Below, one piece after another: positions 10,862 to 23,249 of a DNA stretch of 64,000 bases. The notes beneath the pieces are model-generated. The model saw only the letters and a program-made list of their open reading frames with translations, was not told the origin of the DNA and searched no databases. The DNA is from Hydnum rufescens UP504 (Eukaryota > Basidiomycota > Agaricomycetes > Cantharellales > Hydnaceae). The position numbers and the translations under genes are program-made. Location: NCBI GenBank assembly GCA_014904985.1, contig MU128979.1:17419-81418 (forward strand), given 5' to 3'. Position 1 is the stretch's first letter. Every line of letters begins with the position of its first letter.

Positions 10862-11066
10862 AAACGCGGATATTAAAAGATCCATACCCGACAATAAGCG
10901 ACTTCTATCACCAAATTCGAAGTATAAACTTGCAGGAGATTTCGCTTTGGTTTGAAGGGTGGAAATGGTGGTATTACACAAGGAAAGGTGACTCAGGCTC
11001 AGTTGTATAAGTCAGGAAAAGATAAAAGACATTGCAAGGGGCTGCAATTAAAAGTGTTCACCATCT

Positions 11067-12658
11067 GTGGAAGATAAAAACATCCAGTATCAGAAAATGT
11101 GAATATCCATTGATCCCAGCCATTGGAATGATCATGTGACCTATTACGAAATCAATTACGGCTATGCACAGAAATCGAATTCGTTCTATAACTCCGTCAG
11201 TTTTGATCGGAGAGGTACGCCCATATAACTCTCAGAAAGCCACGATTCACACCTTTCGAATGGTACCAAACACAAGTCGAACGGACCAGAAATGCACTCT
11301 CCAGACCAATATTACTGTCAAAATCCAGGATTTTCAGTAAAAAACGAATTTCTCCGTCAGTTCGCATCCAATCCTCTCGGAACAACCGCGCCTGGAAAGA
11401 TATAAAAAATCCGCATCCAACGGTACTGAGCACGCGAAGAACAGATCAAAACTGAACTCTACAGAACAATATTACTATCAGAATCAACACCCATCAGTAA
11501 AAAACGAATTTCTCTGTCAGTTTACACCGGATCTGCTCGGAACCACCGCGCCCAGAAAGCTGTTAAAAATCCGCATCGAATGATACCAAGAACGTCTATT
11601 ACGGATGTAAACTGTTGTTTCTGCATCAAATCCCATCCCATGCACTTGTCCCCATTATCAACCAGCAACAAAAACATCTTAACCACTGGACTACAAACAA
11701 ATTAATCTCCAAGAACTCGGAAATATCCTTTGATTTCATCTCCCATTGCCACAAATAACTTCTAGAACCTCACAGATAAGAAAGATAACACTCCCTTGAC
11801 TACCCTTTTGTTCTGTTTATGAATGACTCACCCTCCTTGCAACCACTTTATGAAAGATAACACCTTCTTAGCAACCCTTTTGTTCTGTTCATGAATGACT
11901 CACCTATCTTGCAACCACTTTATGAAAGACTCACCTATCATGCAACCACTTTATGAATGACTCACCCTCCTTGACAACCCTATTGTTCTCACATATGACT
12001 CACCTAGGAGTGAGTCATATTCTTTAAACACAGCCACCTTCAGAAAGGTATAAAAGCTGGTAGATTTTCCTGTATCCCCCCATCATCTTCTCACTACTGG
12101 AATATACTACTGTCTACAAATCTGCTTGCATCTTAAGAGAGTACTGATCTAAAGCCATCTGGAGCTAAGTCATATACAAGGTTGTTAAGACTAAGTCACT
12201 GGAAGCCCTCTATGCGAAATACTGAGCCAAGGATAGTTGCAGGACCTAAGGTTAGAGTTGCTGGACATCCAAGGAAAGGTGAGTAAAAACAAAGTTAGGT
12301 CAGAAGAAAAAAGAAACACATTGACATACTAAATCAAGCTTAAACTAGTCTAGAGTCCTTTTTAGAATCCGCATTTTGACCAGGAGGACACAAATAGGTA
12401 CCCACAAATAGCAGTAAACAGTTCAATACAACACGTATAAGCCTTTCACAAGCATCCCACAATATATCATTGACTATAGCTAGTCCATACCACAATCTTA
12501 TCCTCCACTGAATACCATACCTAACTTGTTAGAGAGGGATCAACCATCAGAGCGAACCAGCCCATTGAATAAAAACAGAAATACAGTCTCCCATCTACAC
12601 ACTGGCTGAACCAGAGTTTGATTTGACAGTCATCGGAGCTCCCAATCCTTCTTCTATA
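11067..12658. mobile_element. E-family repeat, copy 1
   Basis: A 1.6 kb repeat separating the two composite elements. Its reverse complement is found at 47500-48626 and 50921-52439. It begins GTGGAAGATAA and ends CTTCTTCTATA. It includes a section of about 370 bp (about 12019-12389) with a TATA-like TATAAAAG box, missing from the 47.5 kb copy. Inside are several AACAAAAGGG/TGACTCA-type subrepeats near 11800-12010. No protein is encoded; small frames here are not conserved. Its right end coincides with the left edge of element copy 2. I find no matching target duplication for this copy. Confidence 0.65.
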
Positions 12659-12681
12659 CCGCCCCTTAGATGCCCTTCAAA

Positions 12682-13542
12682 ATGGCATTCACAGCCACCT
12701 ATCTAACAGAAATAGAGAGTCTTATTGCCTTGTCTGAATTCCAACTGATATGGTAGGTGTTTGTTTGATAGGGCACTCTATACACTCACCCTTGCTCTGT
12801 AGCAAAGTCCTCACAAAACTCCTGGATCAGTATTTCCCTGTGATTGCAGCCAAATATCGAGCAGCCAACAAGTTCTGGTGCTCAGAAACAGACAACTGAG
12901 TGGCCATGGAGTTCTCATTGTTCTTCTGTGTTGCAATCAATGCAACAGTGAAGTCACCAGTCAAAACTGTGCCTCATAGGGATTTCAAGAATGTAGCCAT
13001 TGGAGTATGTGCCATCTTTGTCCTAGGTGAGCTGCCCTTTCCATATCCATATAAGAATACTTTACAGAAATGTTCTGTCTGCAGGATTCTTCAACGATGG
13101 TGAAACTGTGTGGCTGGTCAACTTTGGGGCCAAAATCATCATTCAATTACCAACAGGCATATTCCTGTTGTATCCCAGTGCGTTAATCACACATTTCAAT
13201 GTGGACAAAAATGGTATGTCAATATATACTGTTGATAAGGAGAAGTTGACTGATAAAAAGCTGTCAGAGTTCTTGTCAAATGAACATCCCCTCAAGTTTG
13301 TGTGTACCCAGAATGGGGAAATCCCAAACTCTCTGAACTCCATGCCCCTATGCTCCATCAAGCCAGGTAGGGCCAGCCTAGTTTTTTTCAATCCTGCATC
13401 CTTTTTCTACCCCCTCACAACTGGGTATACAACTCTGGAGGGGGCAAGGGCAGCCGGTCCATCTGGGGAGTTGGATTTTGCAGAGGAGGCACAATCATCA
13501 TTTGATAAGGCATCCCACTGTACTTTGCCTGACAAATATTAA
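12682..13542 (+). pseudogene. TET/JBP-like 2OG-Fe(II) dioxygenase, copy 2
   Basis: Same three-exon design as copy 1: 12682-12752, 12803-13026 and 13085-13542, with 50 and 58 bp introns at the same positions. VPHRDFKN and SALITHFNV keep the iron ligands, and GRASLVFFNP keeps the candidate co-substrate Arg. A TGA at 12897-12899 replaces the CGA (Arg) of copy 1, so the gene is broken in exon 2 upstream of the catalytic core. The C-terminus differs from copy 1 (ends LPDKY). Amino-acid conservation away from the stop is high, so inactivation is recent relative to the duplication. Confidence 0.75.
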
Positions 13543-13841
13543 TATCATCATACTTGGCACTTGCCATGGTTTTTCCCCCTCATTTTGATCTCCCAACCTC
13601 ACCAATGTTTGCCCCCAAGTGAACAGACCAAACTACATGTTTCATCTGTTGTACCTGGGGCTTGAAGGAAGCGTACTGCATAAAGAAATAAGAGTGAACT
13701 CCTATGCCTTGCTATGGTGTATGAATGTCCTGTTGTTCCAGCACATTGCAGGACTCTGCTCCAGTTGTATCTACTGGGGAAATGGCTCCCCTCAAACATG
13801 ATCCTTCACTAGGAACAGTCCACTACATCTCTCCCCCAAAG

Positions 13842-16800
13842 ATGAGAATTGGGGAAAAAAAGCGGAATCAATACACTGCTGGAGAAACATACAGGGGATG
13901 GAGGCTGAAAATGGCCTTCTATGGGGGGATTTGAACTTACACCAAGGGATCTAAGTCTCAAAAGTCCAAGAGATCCATGGGTGAGACTGCTGTCTTGCCT
14001 TCCCCCAGGCACTCTGCTACTATGGGTGCCCCAGGTGCCTCATGCATACTCAAGTTTGAGCCGATAGAGGAGGACAATTGGGACAATAGCTATGAGGATG
14101 TGGACCTGTTACCTGCCACATTACTGGGCAAGGGTTATTCTGCACTGTTACAGAATGATCCCAGGGGGATGAACCACCATCAGAAATGGAGACAAATCAC
14201 TGCTGATCAATGGCTCAACCTCCTGCCAATGTTGGTGATGCCCTACCTATGCTGGTGCCAAGCAACTCGATACAGTCGTACAAAAATGACAATGGGCACA
14301 CAATCCCCTTGCATTTGTGGCCAGAACAAATGTAATGCTACTGTTCAAATGGTGTCTAGTGAATGTGAGTGCCAAAGAGATAACAGTGGGACCAGCCTAT
14401 GTGCTCATATTGTATCCCCTACAGAAATTGATATCCAACACTACAGTTATTGCAAATGCCAACCTCTCACCCTCACTCTGATGAATTTGGGAATGTTCCC
14501 TTCTAGTCCCATATGACCTCAGTTCGCATTCGATCTCAATCATCTCCTTTGGGCATCGACCATTATGGAAGAGACCTAATGGGCTTTATTTGTTTTTATC
14601 TGTTTGAAATGTTATAAGGTGTTTGTTTAAAATGTGTTAGATGAGGACAGATCAGTTTTGATGGGCCATATGCCACTCAACTGTTGTTTTGTACTAGTTT
14701 CGTTGTTGGTTTGACCTTAGGACTCAAACACAAGACTCCAAGATAGATGCTCAGCACAAGATTTGAACACAGGACCTTCAGCTACTCCAAAATGCAGATA
14801 GCAAGACACCAAGATTCAAACACAAGACCTTAAGACACTTCCAAGACACTTCAAGACACAACTGCAAGACTTGGGATTCAAACACATGACTTCAAGAATG
14901 GATGTCTAGCAACTCCTACTCTGAGGGTTCTACAACTATCCACTATTCTTCACATGACTAAGCAAGACTGACACACTCTGATTCTCTTATTCCCTTTTAT
15001 ACTCTTCTCCTTGTTCAAGATACTTTTATTCTCTCTACTAATGGGGACTTGGATACTAGGGCACAATGATCCTCAGGGAGCACCTTGATCCATGAGGGGA
15101 CTCCTCTTCAGATGATCCTCTACACTAAATCCCCCCTCTCTTTATACCTTTCTGATCCCTCCACATGACTCATCCTCTTACTAATCCCCTTACTCACCCT
15201 TTAGTCATGCTCACTAATTGCCTTACCAATTGTCTTACTCATCTCCCTCCTTACTAACCTCTTGCTAGATCACCTGCCCTTAAGACATGTGCCAAAATGC
15301 GGACTTCCTTAGTATAAGTGGTTATACTTCTCTTCTAGAGTTCAATGCTGGTAAGATACAGATTTTCTTGAAGAGCTTAAACCAAGGGGTTTTTGAGGCT
15401 TGAACATTTTCTCTTCTACACCATCTTCCTTTATGGGGTTCCTAACATATCCACTTGGAGCGGCACCCTTACAGCATACCTGATGCAAAAAGGATTCAAT
15501 GTGCCTTCTGAGGTATGCCCATGTTTGTAGTTGTGCCCCTTAGATGCAAATTTATATGTTTATTTGCCATCAGGACACATTATGTCAGCTGTTTGGAATG
15601 GCCCTGGTGTATTTTCAACAAGTTCAACAGTGAGCAGCAGGCCTCACCCACAATATTGTCCAGAAGGCATGCCTCTCAGGAGCAGTGCCATCCAGCATCC
15701 CTGCCCCAGACTGGACTACTGAACAGGTGGAAAGTCTTTTGCAGAAGCGACGAGCAACTTCCTACTTTCCTTTGACCCAGGACCATTGCCCTGTGAATGA
15801 TGATGCCCTGAGCCCTTATCTGCAATCCCAATGTTTCCTTTGCCATCTGGCCAATGGGGCCAAGGCGTCCAAGAATTTGTAAGTAGGAAACTGTTATTTT
15901 GAATAATCTTTACTTTTCTGACCTCTGTCTTATGCAGGTTCCATGGCATCTACTGTCTTGATGCATGCTTCCAACAAGTGAGGCTTTGTGGCACTGGTGG
16001 CTCTGACCCTGAGCTTAATATTTCACAGATGTGCTTCCTCTCCCCTGAGGACATTGCCAAGGTGAAGCTTCATGTGGAGAGGTGTAGAAAAGGGAAGGGC
16101 TCCATGTTGTCAAACATGGATAGCTTGGAGGCCAAAGATATTGTGGAGCCTGGGCTGAAAATTCCCATCTCTGTGCTCAACAACTGCGAAAAATCATTTA
16201 AGGCCACAGATGAGAACTGTCAGAAGGGCTCAGCAGCCAGCTTTGCAGACACAGGCCTCATGGCCCTGATATGCATGCATGATCGGGTCCTCTATCTTGC
16301 AAATGTCACATCTCCTGGTGAAAAGCAGTACTATGCAGTCACCTTGCTGATGGCCTTATTCCAAGGATTGCCATCTTGGTGGAAGGCTGGTATTTTATAT
16401 GACATAGGATGCCAACTCCACAGGAGTACATTGAAGGTGCACTGTTTGTGGTATCTATATGTACCTGTGGCAGTACTGATTGTGGTTTTCCTTGCCTTAC
16501 AGTTCTGCTTGATGCCCAAGTTCTCCAGCCGGATTGAGTGGGGCATTTCAGTGTTCCATGCATTTGGTCACCAATGGCCCTGCCAATGTATCTATCACCC
16601 ATTAAAAAGAGAGGGGTTTGGTTTTTCTGATGGGGAAGGGTGTGAAAGGTGCTGGGGTGCTCTCAAGAAACTCATACCAATCCTTCATGTATCTGGGGTG
16701 AGTGGATGTTGAGGCCTCCAACTTCTTCATCTGATGGGGGTATTGTCAATAGCATAACTGGAGACTATTCTACTTGGATCTCCAAGTCTCCCACATGAAT

Positions 16801-18321
16801 GACACAGGACTTGGTTCCCTTGGGCATTGGCTATATAGGAGAATAATGAGAACTGTTGGATGATTGGAAGATGCCAAGCATAGCCTTGCCCAAAGTGGAA
16901 TTCCTATAGAGGATTTACAGAACTCCTGGAAAGAGCAGGTGACTGCTCAATCTAAACCCCTCCCAAGTAAGTATTCTCTGCATACAATGGAAATATTGGG
17001 TGACATGGACCCTAATTATTGAATCCCTTGCAGTTGACTCAAATAATCTTGCTAGTGCTTTTGTGACAAACCTGCTGTCCATGATTGAGGCCCAATCAAC
17101 TACACAGGCTGCCATTCAAAAACTTCTCAAAGATATGGCTGCCCTTCCAGACAATTCTGAGTGTGCAGAACAGAGAGTGGACATGATAATCCAACAATCT
17201 GATCTTGAAGCCTCCAATCAATGACTCTCTGCTCGGATTGCCAAAGCTGTGAAGCAGCTGACAGAGAAGGACAGTGCCTCTGCAGCAGTCCTGGAAAAAG
17301 CAAAGGGAGACAAGTTCCTAGCTTTGAAGTTGTGTATCTGGGCCCTGAAGCATCATATCAGAGCACGCATTAGGGAGAGGAGGTTTGAATCAGAACAGTT
17401 GGAAAGGGCATATTTTAGGGCCACTCTTGGTTAGTTTTGATTTATTTTGCTTGAATCTGAAAGGCACTGACCCTATGGCAATGGGAAAGACCACAAAGCA
17501 CATGCACAGACAGCAGATGCTTTGAAAAGAAGGGCCCCAGCAATAAAAAGACTTGTCTCACAGTATAATACTCTCTGTGGTGATCTCAAGAAACTCCAAT
17601 CTAGGTCCCCTTCTCATAGGAACAAAACAATCCCCAAACCACTGGAGGTTTCTTCCATATTTGGCCTTGGGGATGCTGATGATGTTTGGGAGGATGCTGG
17701 ACTGGATCTGGATGAAGAAGAACATCCCCCAGCTTGGCTAGCAGATGAGGCAACCTGAAATGGTATGAAGGCAATGCATATTCATGACTGGGCAATTGAA
17801 GATATCTCCTACCTCAAAGATCAGTTGAAATCCCTAGTTGCTTGGCTCAAAGGAGAATGGAGGGCAATTGATCTTGCAATGGACAGATGCAAAGGTAAAA
17901 CTCCCTTATTGTTCTTTGTGTCCAAAGTATGCAGATTCCTCATGATGGCACCCTGATCAAACAGATCCTTCCCTCCTGTTTCAGCTTCAATGTCAACAGC
18001 AAACTGTGAAGTACCTTGGGACCAAGTGGTGCCAAAAGTTGAGTGCCATCAAGATAGGCCAGAAGTTGGATTGGCCCCTGCACATAAGACTGGCTGCAGT
18101 GGCAGGAGAACATGAAGATGGAGGAGAGAGAGTAGGCAAGGAGAATCAAGAAGAGGACTTGCAACTATTAGCTGGTGGAGGGTTGTAATTGGAGGCAGAG
18201 AACACTGAGGTTGATGACTTTGTTGTGGAGTGTTTGATAGATGAGGGTGAGAGTGTTGAGAGTGAGAGCCAGGAGGATAACATTGGAGGAGAGTTTGATC
18301 TTGATTGGGACCATTGGTAAT
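13842..18321 (+). pseudogene. KDZ-superfamily transposase, copy 2
   Basis: Matches the copy 1 transposase over its whole length: basic start (MRIGEKKRNQYT), cysteine cluster (CICGQNKCNA, CECQRDN), YSYCKCQPL and GMFPSSPI, LDACFQQVRL, LYDIGCQL and FSDGEGCERCWGAL. The frame is broken by several stops (for instance after GMFPSSPI at 14514-14516, a CGA-to-TGA change), by an 856 bp E-family insertion at 14564-15419 and by small indels. The stretch 15978-16712 is open through the core because the codon that is TGA in copy 1 is CAA here. The acidic C-terminus is cut short near 18186. Confidence 0.85.
14564..15419. mobile_element. E-family insertion inside the KDZ gene, 5 bp target duplication ACCAT
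   Basis: Absent from the equivalent place in copy 1. Flanked by ACCAT at 14559-14563 and 15420-15424. Termini are TATGGAAGAGA and TCTCTTCTAC. It contains the same landmarks as the other E repeats: a segment reading ATGTCTAGCAACTCC followed by CTACAACTATCC near 14904-14942, and TTTATACCTTTCTGA near 15155. The left half has degenerate units of about 30 bp around CAAACACAAGAC. It encodes no protein, so it is non-autonomous. Confidence 0.7.
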
Positions 18322-18449
18322 AAGATGGACTTAAGTTGACACACTCTGGTGTGGCAGGCAAGGATGTAGTCCAAATGGCTGGCTCATAGACAGGAATGCA
18401 CTCATGGGATAAGAGCCTAGCATCATGGATACCAGAGTGAGCACAGTTT

Positions 18450-18800
18450 CTAGAGGTCAAACCCATGGGTCTGATGACATAACTCATGAGTCTAGGGGTC
18501 AAACTCATGAGTCCAGGGGTCAAACTCATGAGTCCAATGACCTGATTCATGAGTTGGAGGGTCAAACCCATGAGTCTGATGACCTAACTCATGAGTTGGA
18601 GGGTCAAACTCATGAGTCTGGGGGCCAAACCCATGACTCTGATGACCTAACTCATGAGGCTGGGGATCCACTTCATGAGTCTGATGACCTGACTCATGAG
18701 TCCAATGACCTACCTCATGAGTTGGGGGTCAAACTCATGAGTTCAGGGGTTGAACTCATGAGTTGAAGGGTTGAACTCATGAGTTGAAGGGTCAAACTCA
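18450..18800 (+). repeat. Palindromic minisatellite, small array (ACTCATGAGT core)
   Basis: Copy 2 counterpart of the array at 5855. About 18 units in 350 bp, mostly with the core ACTCATGAGT in place of ACCCATGGGT; both are perfect palindromes. Spacers include GATGACCT and GGGGTCAA. It lies directly after the KDZ 3' end, as in copy 1, which makes it a fixed part of the element's architecture. Confidence 0.88.
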
Positions 18801-18819
18801 CCTCAACTCTCTCCACATG

Positions 18820-19263
18820 AGTCCCCGTAAAGTGATGATCTGGGCAGTCATTATGCATTGCCCCTGAAAGCATGCACTCATACTGAGCAATACGGATATT
18901 ACTGACTCTGTTTTGTACTATCTCTAGCATTCTGCATCGTGGATCTTGGTGTGGGCAATAAATGAGTTATATGGTACCACCTACACAATGCACAATAGTG
19001 CCATCAAATCTGAAGCATGCTGTCATCCTTTCAAGATAGAACAATGTGTGCACATCACTATCACCACAAAAGCAGCTGTCTGAGAGGTGATTCAATGTGA
19101 GTTGCTGCATTAGATTGTCGGCATCTTGCCTCTTTTCTTTTCTGGGATCCACTGAGCAGTTGGAGACATGTAACAGTAACATGATGCTCAGTGATACAGA
19201 TACTTCCCGCCAGGGCAGTTTTAGATGGTCAATCTCATAGTTGCTTACAGGGGATGACAACAC
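18820..19263 (-). pseudogene. Unrecognised host-like gene fragment
   Basis: Minus-strand frames from 19263 to about 18820 read like real protein: DPRKEKRQDADNLMQQL, DSDVHTLFYLERMTACF, DGTIVHCVGGTI, then after a stop QYECMLSGAMHNDCPDHH. The composition (His/Cys/Asp clusters, few stops) is coding-like, but I do not recognise the family. It follows the NOT1-like fragment on the same strand but does not match any NOT1 region I know, so it is probably from a different gene. Confidence 0.35.
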
Positions 19264-19439
19264 TGGATGGATGTGGATTTAAATGATTGTGGTGGGGTCA
19301 TAGGTGAAGGCTTTCAAACCTGGGATCTCTTGGACTAACTCTCACTTGGATCAGCAGGCTTTATCTTGTCTCATAACATGCAGAGATGGCACCTCACTGC
19401 CAATGGCAGTGCAAGCCATATATTGGTGGTTCAATACTT

Positions 19440-20699
19440 GCGATCACACTACTACTCACCCTTATGACAGATGCAAAAACAGTGGACTTGTGCAATGGTC
19501 AAGGATCTTTCAGATGAATGGAATCGCCTTTAATAGGTGATGACCATCATAACCTTCAAGCAAGAGGGCTTTGAATGACAAGTGATGATGTTTGATGGCT
19601 CGATTACAGGCCAGGGTGATTGCTCCAAGCCATGAGCCTAGATTTTTGAGGGTAGTGCATTCAGAGCTGGCTTGTATGGGCTTGCTATCAGCATTTAGAA
19701 GAATCGATGATTTGAATAGTGTCTCATTCAGCACATGCTGGTGCAAGATCCAGTTCTCCAGTCCATCCAAAAAGTGTAGATAGATTTGGCTAAAGCAGCT
19801 GGCTCAAGTCTGGGGAGGTGGATCCCATCTCATCTGGGTGTTCCCTTCCATCTCCTGCATTTGTGCTATCAGATCGTGCCAAAGCATGCCCCATGATATC
19901 AACAATATTGGGGTGGGCAGTATGGAGATGGAGAATTTGAAGAAGGGTATTGTGCAATGAAGGCCATTCAAGGACTCAGATTCGAACTGCATGAGTGCCT
20001 TGATGCTGAAAGTAAACAAATTCGTTTCTGGGGACTGTGGATCAAATCAAGAACACAGTGGATTGTGATACTGAGAGGGATGTAGTCTATAAGATGATAT
20101 TCAATAATGGAACCAAAGAGGTGTCCTGTCATTGTGAGCTCGCGAGCAGGATATGATGACTGGAAGAATTTATACTTGTTGAAAAGCAAATGCAGTGTGC
20201 AAGCAAAGATCTCTTTTTCCCATGCCGCACTGGAATTCTTCGACTCTCATAACATCTCAATCATCAACTGACAGTGCAGTTGATGGCATTGCATGTGCGG
20301 GTGACATCGAACAATTCAGCCCCTAGTTTGACAAGATTAGACAACACATAGGGAAACAAAACCCTACCAGGTACAAAGCATTCAGATAAAAATGGTTATA
20401 GTCTGAGGATTAAGAGGCACAGTCCTCTGTTCAACAGAGGGATCCTGTCATGCAAGCTTGCTATTGACTTTAACATAAAGAAAGCCAAGTACTGCTCGAG
20501 TGAATGCCTTTCCATGCATGTTTGGATGATTGGAAAGCCATTTGTCCAGGTTCAGATACTCCCACCAGGAAGCAAGTGCAGCAACATATGCATACCTTAA
20601 CATCAACAATCGTACATTTCTATCATAAGTTGACATAGGGGTCTCAGCAATTCGAGTACTCAAACTCTGTATGAGATTTTGGCTATTTTCAACCCCCAT
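19440..20699 (-). pseudogene. NOT1-like (CCR4-NOT scaffold subunit) gene fragment
   Basis: Four consecutive minus-strand frames, in the correct order, match NOT1, the scaffold of the CCR4-NOT deadenylase complex. They are ASWWEYLNLDKWLSNHP with HGKAFTRAVLGFL (20448-20699, N-terminal HEAT region), FFQSSYPARELTMTGHLFGS with IEYHLIDYIPLSI (19968-20189), FSIKALMQFES (19804-20019), and VLNETLFKSSILLNADSK with TLKNLGSWLGAITLACNR and LSFKALLLEGYD (19510-19770, the CAF1-binding MIF4G domain). Frames shift between blocks and a stop interrupts IPFI-KILDHC. Both the start and the C-terminal half of NOT1 are missing. It sits within element copy 2 and opposite to its genes, so it is best read as a captured or trapped partial host gene. 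Confidence 0.72.
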
Positions 20700-20736
20700 C
20701 TTCAGTCAACATATGTGATTTGGATTGCTTCCCCAT

Positions 20737-22218
20737 TCATGGTCGCTTAGGGGGTGGAGCCTCCTGAGAATTGTCATTTTCCTCTGGTTTCTCCAGTGGT
20801 TTTCTCTTTGGTAGAATTGACTTCAGAGATGGGGAGGTCAAAGATTCGGGAGCACTGCCCTGTGTATCAGTAGGGTGAGTGGAAGGGAGAGTAAGAAGAT
20901 GTGAATTGAGACTTTGGCCAGAAGCTGGCATAGATCCTCCAGGAAGTTTGACAGTGGCACTGGGGCCTGCCTGATCTGGTGGAGTTGGTTGAGATGCAGG
21001 ACGTGGCCATAAGGTGGAGCCTTGAGGACAAGAGGATTCATCTGCACTCATGCCTGGGTCCCTGTGCCGTGCAGAAGGGTACAAGGTGTCTTCGATGTCA
21101 GAAAGCACCACTGGATCAGGTTGAGCTTTGCTCTCTGATTCTTGTTTTGGTTTCTGTTCTGATTCGAGGTCTTTCACTGCAGTCACTAATCGTTTCGGCC
21201 TCTTCCCTCATCACAGAGAGCTCCAAGGCTCCCTCCAATAATCTTGCAAATGGTCCAAAATAATCACCAAGGATTCCTCTCAAAGGAGGAAACTCAAGTA
21301 TCTCCTTCACTGCAGAAAAGGTCTCGTCGCCTACAACTTCCTCACAGTCTCTGTCCTCATCCTCGTGAGAAGAGTGCACACCATGGGAACTATCCTGGTC
21401 CTCAGGATCAGTGGACTGATCATGACTTGTCTGAGGAGCCCCAGGTGAAGGTTGTTCAGCAGGAGGTGTAGTGTCAGATGGAGCAGAAGAACTTTGGCCC
21501 TTGTCTTCTGAGTTCACAATATACATCAGCATTACAAAACAAATGAGAAGATGATGCTCATTACCTTGATGCTGACAAATTAATCTACAGTATTCCTGGG
21601 TACTCTGAGTGATAGTCCACTTGTCACCATTTTTGAGTCTTGCCAACTTCTTGATCTCCTTTGCAAGTTCTTCCTTCTTCATTAGCACACCCATTTCTGA
21701 TTCCTGAGTTGCCAATATGGTCTGGAGCTTCGAAATCTCATTTGCATGCTGGTCCAAATGATGCTTTGCTTCCATAGCCTCCGAGTAGGCCTTCAGTCCT
21801 TTGTTGATTATGGTGTTGAAGATGGCAGGGTGACTTTGCATGTAAAATAATGCCACTCAGAAAAACATGCGAACTGTTGATAAAGGTTGGTCAAAGCTTG
21901 CATGCCAGGTCCCACCAAGTGTGGTTGATCTGCAACATATACACTACAGCTTGTGCCACAGATGGAGGCAAATGGCCAAGAGGAGTCTTGTATGTCATAG
22001 GGGTTCCATGTCCCAAGAATGGATGGCGGCTTGATCCCAGATATTGTTGACAAAGACGATAAGACGATCTCTATGACAACAACAGAATCGGAATATCTAA
22101 GGCATACATTAGTCAAGACAATCATAAGGACTAGAAAAGATACTGACAGGACCAGTCTCAACATGAATCTTTTGGCAAGCCCTATCAAGTTCCTCATAAT
22201 AATCAAATATTTGACCAC
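20737..22218 (-). pseudogene. Coiled-coil and acidic Ser-rich protein, unrecognised
   Basis: Minus-strand coding-like frames. The first (22218-21808) has a hydrophobic start, then GIKPPSILGTWNPYDIQDSS and LVGPGMQALTNLYQQFACF. The next (21856-21116) begins with a likely coiled coil (KAYSEAMEAKHHLDQHANE, LMKKEELAKEIKKLARL) and becomes acidic and Ser/Pro-rich (DQSTDPEDQDSSHG, SSHEDEDRDCEEVV). It continues in another frame to 20737 with Pro/Ser-rich sequence and a basic end (KSILPKRKPLEKPEE). An intron or frameshift near 21560 is likely. No known domain. I list it as one broken gene, though two are possible. Confidence 0.35.
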
Positions 22219-22512
22219 CTTCAGAACTGAAATTGTGTTGTAACTTGTTGCAGATAAAAATAACCTATTAGTGAGATATTAATAGGACTAATCAATGTCA
22301 CAACTACAAGGAAATTGATACCATCTGGAGTATTGCTTTTATATTGTGTATCCACAGTGTTAGTGGAGAAATTGATGAAGTAATCACATCTTTTGTCAAA
22401 ACCTAGAAACACCCATCAGATAGTTGATGTTGGGGCAAGACCTGTCTACATACCCAAAGTAGGATGGCCTTTTCATTCCTGATTCATGCAGGAGACTTTG
22501 ATATGTTGGATC

Positions 22513-23133
22513 TCATGGCATCAGAGTATCCCAACATTCCTTGAATGTCCATAGGTTGTGTGCAAACAGGTGCCATAGCAGTTGATCCTCTGAATTGATG
22601 CAAGATGCAAGCGCCATGAATGTGGGTTCAGTGTAGATATGAGGCTCCTCCCCACAAAATACATTCTGGGTGGTAATTTGGGAGCATTGACTATCATCTC
22701 CCCCCAGTGAGATGATCAAATGAATGAAAGGCCTCCTGTAAAATGGCTGCTGAAATCTATTACAAACATTGAGCAGAATATGGAGAACATCTAGGGATTC
22801 AGGAAGTACTGTGCAACCCCCATTATTTGTCCAGTATGAGAAATCAAAGATCTGGAGCTCGAAAAGAGGGATTTTGATGAGATTGTCGATAGCCTCATGT
22901 ACCATGGGGTGGTTCAGAGCACATAGAAAGGGGCGATGGATTGTCGGAGGAGAAATCAACATCTTGACATAAGAATCTCTATAGGATGATCCAGTCGCTG
23001 TGAGAGCCAAAGCTGTAGACCAGATGTGGGTGAGAGAATTCTGGAGGATGGTTGGGATGACATTGAGAGAGTTGATGAAAGTTTTGAAGAGAGTTGTGTT
23101 ACTACTTTCAAGTTCTAGAGCCACAGTAATCAA
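22513..23133 (-). pseudogene. Unrecognised gene, likely 5' part of the neighbouring minus-strand gene
   Basis: A 206-codon minus-strand frame with coding-like composition: LNVIPTILQNSLTHIWSTAL, PLFELQIFDFSYWTNNGG, LDVLHILLNVCNRFQQPFYR, HLIISLGGDDSQ. Its helical, Leu-rich character suggests a repeat scaffold protein, but I cannot name it. No ATG start is visible, so the upstream exon is missing. The frame downstream (22510-22220) contains many stops. Confidence 0.3.
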
Positions 23134-23249
23134 TGGGAGGAGATATTTGCTACAATACTAACATAACACAGAGCTTCTGGCCTGATTCTGTCAATTTGTC
23201 TTTGAATCAAATCATAAAAATATACAATAACAATGAACAGTCTAACCCC

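Larger units (their letters stand above)
951..11035 (+). mobile_element. Composite TET/JBP-KDZ element, copy 1
   Basis: Sequence from about 951 (TATACTGCCCCC) to about 11035 is repeated, with diversification, at 12655-27407 in the same orientation. Order: TET/JBP-like gene, KDZ transposase, palindromic minisatellite, CC gene, pyrimidine-rich tandem repeat, ORF-A, ORF-B, ORF-C. The copy retains many CpG dinucleotides, which the second copy has largely lost. I found no clear terminal inverted repeat or target duplication at either edge, so the true ends of the mobile unit are unknown. The edges given are where similarity between the two copies starts and stops. Compared with copy 2 it lacks about 4.7 kb between minisatellite and CC gene, including the N-terminal part of the CC gene. 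Confidence 0.7.
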
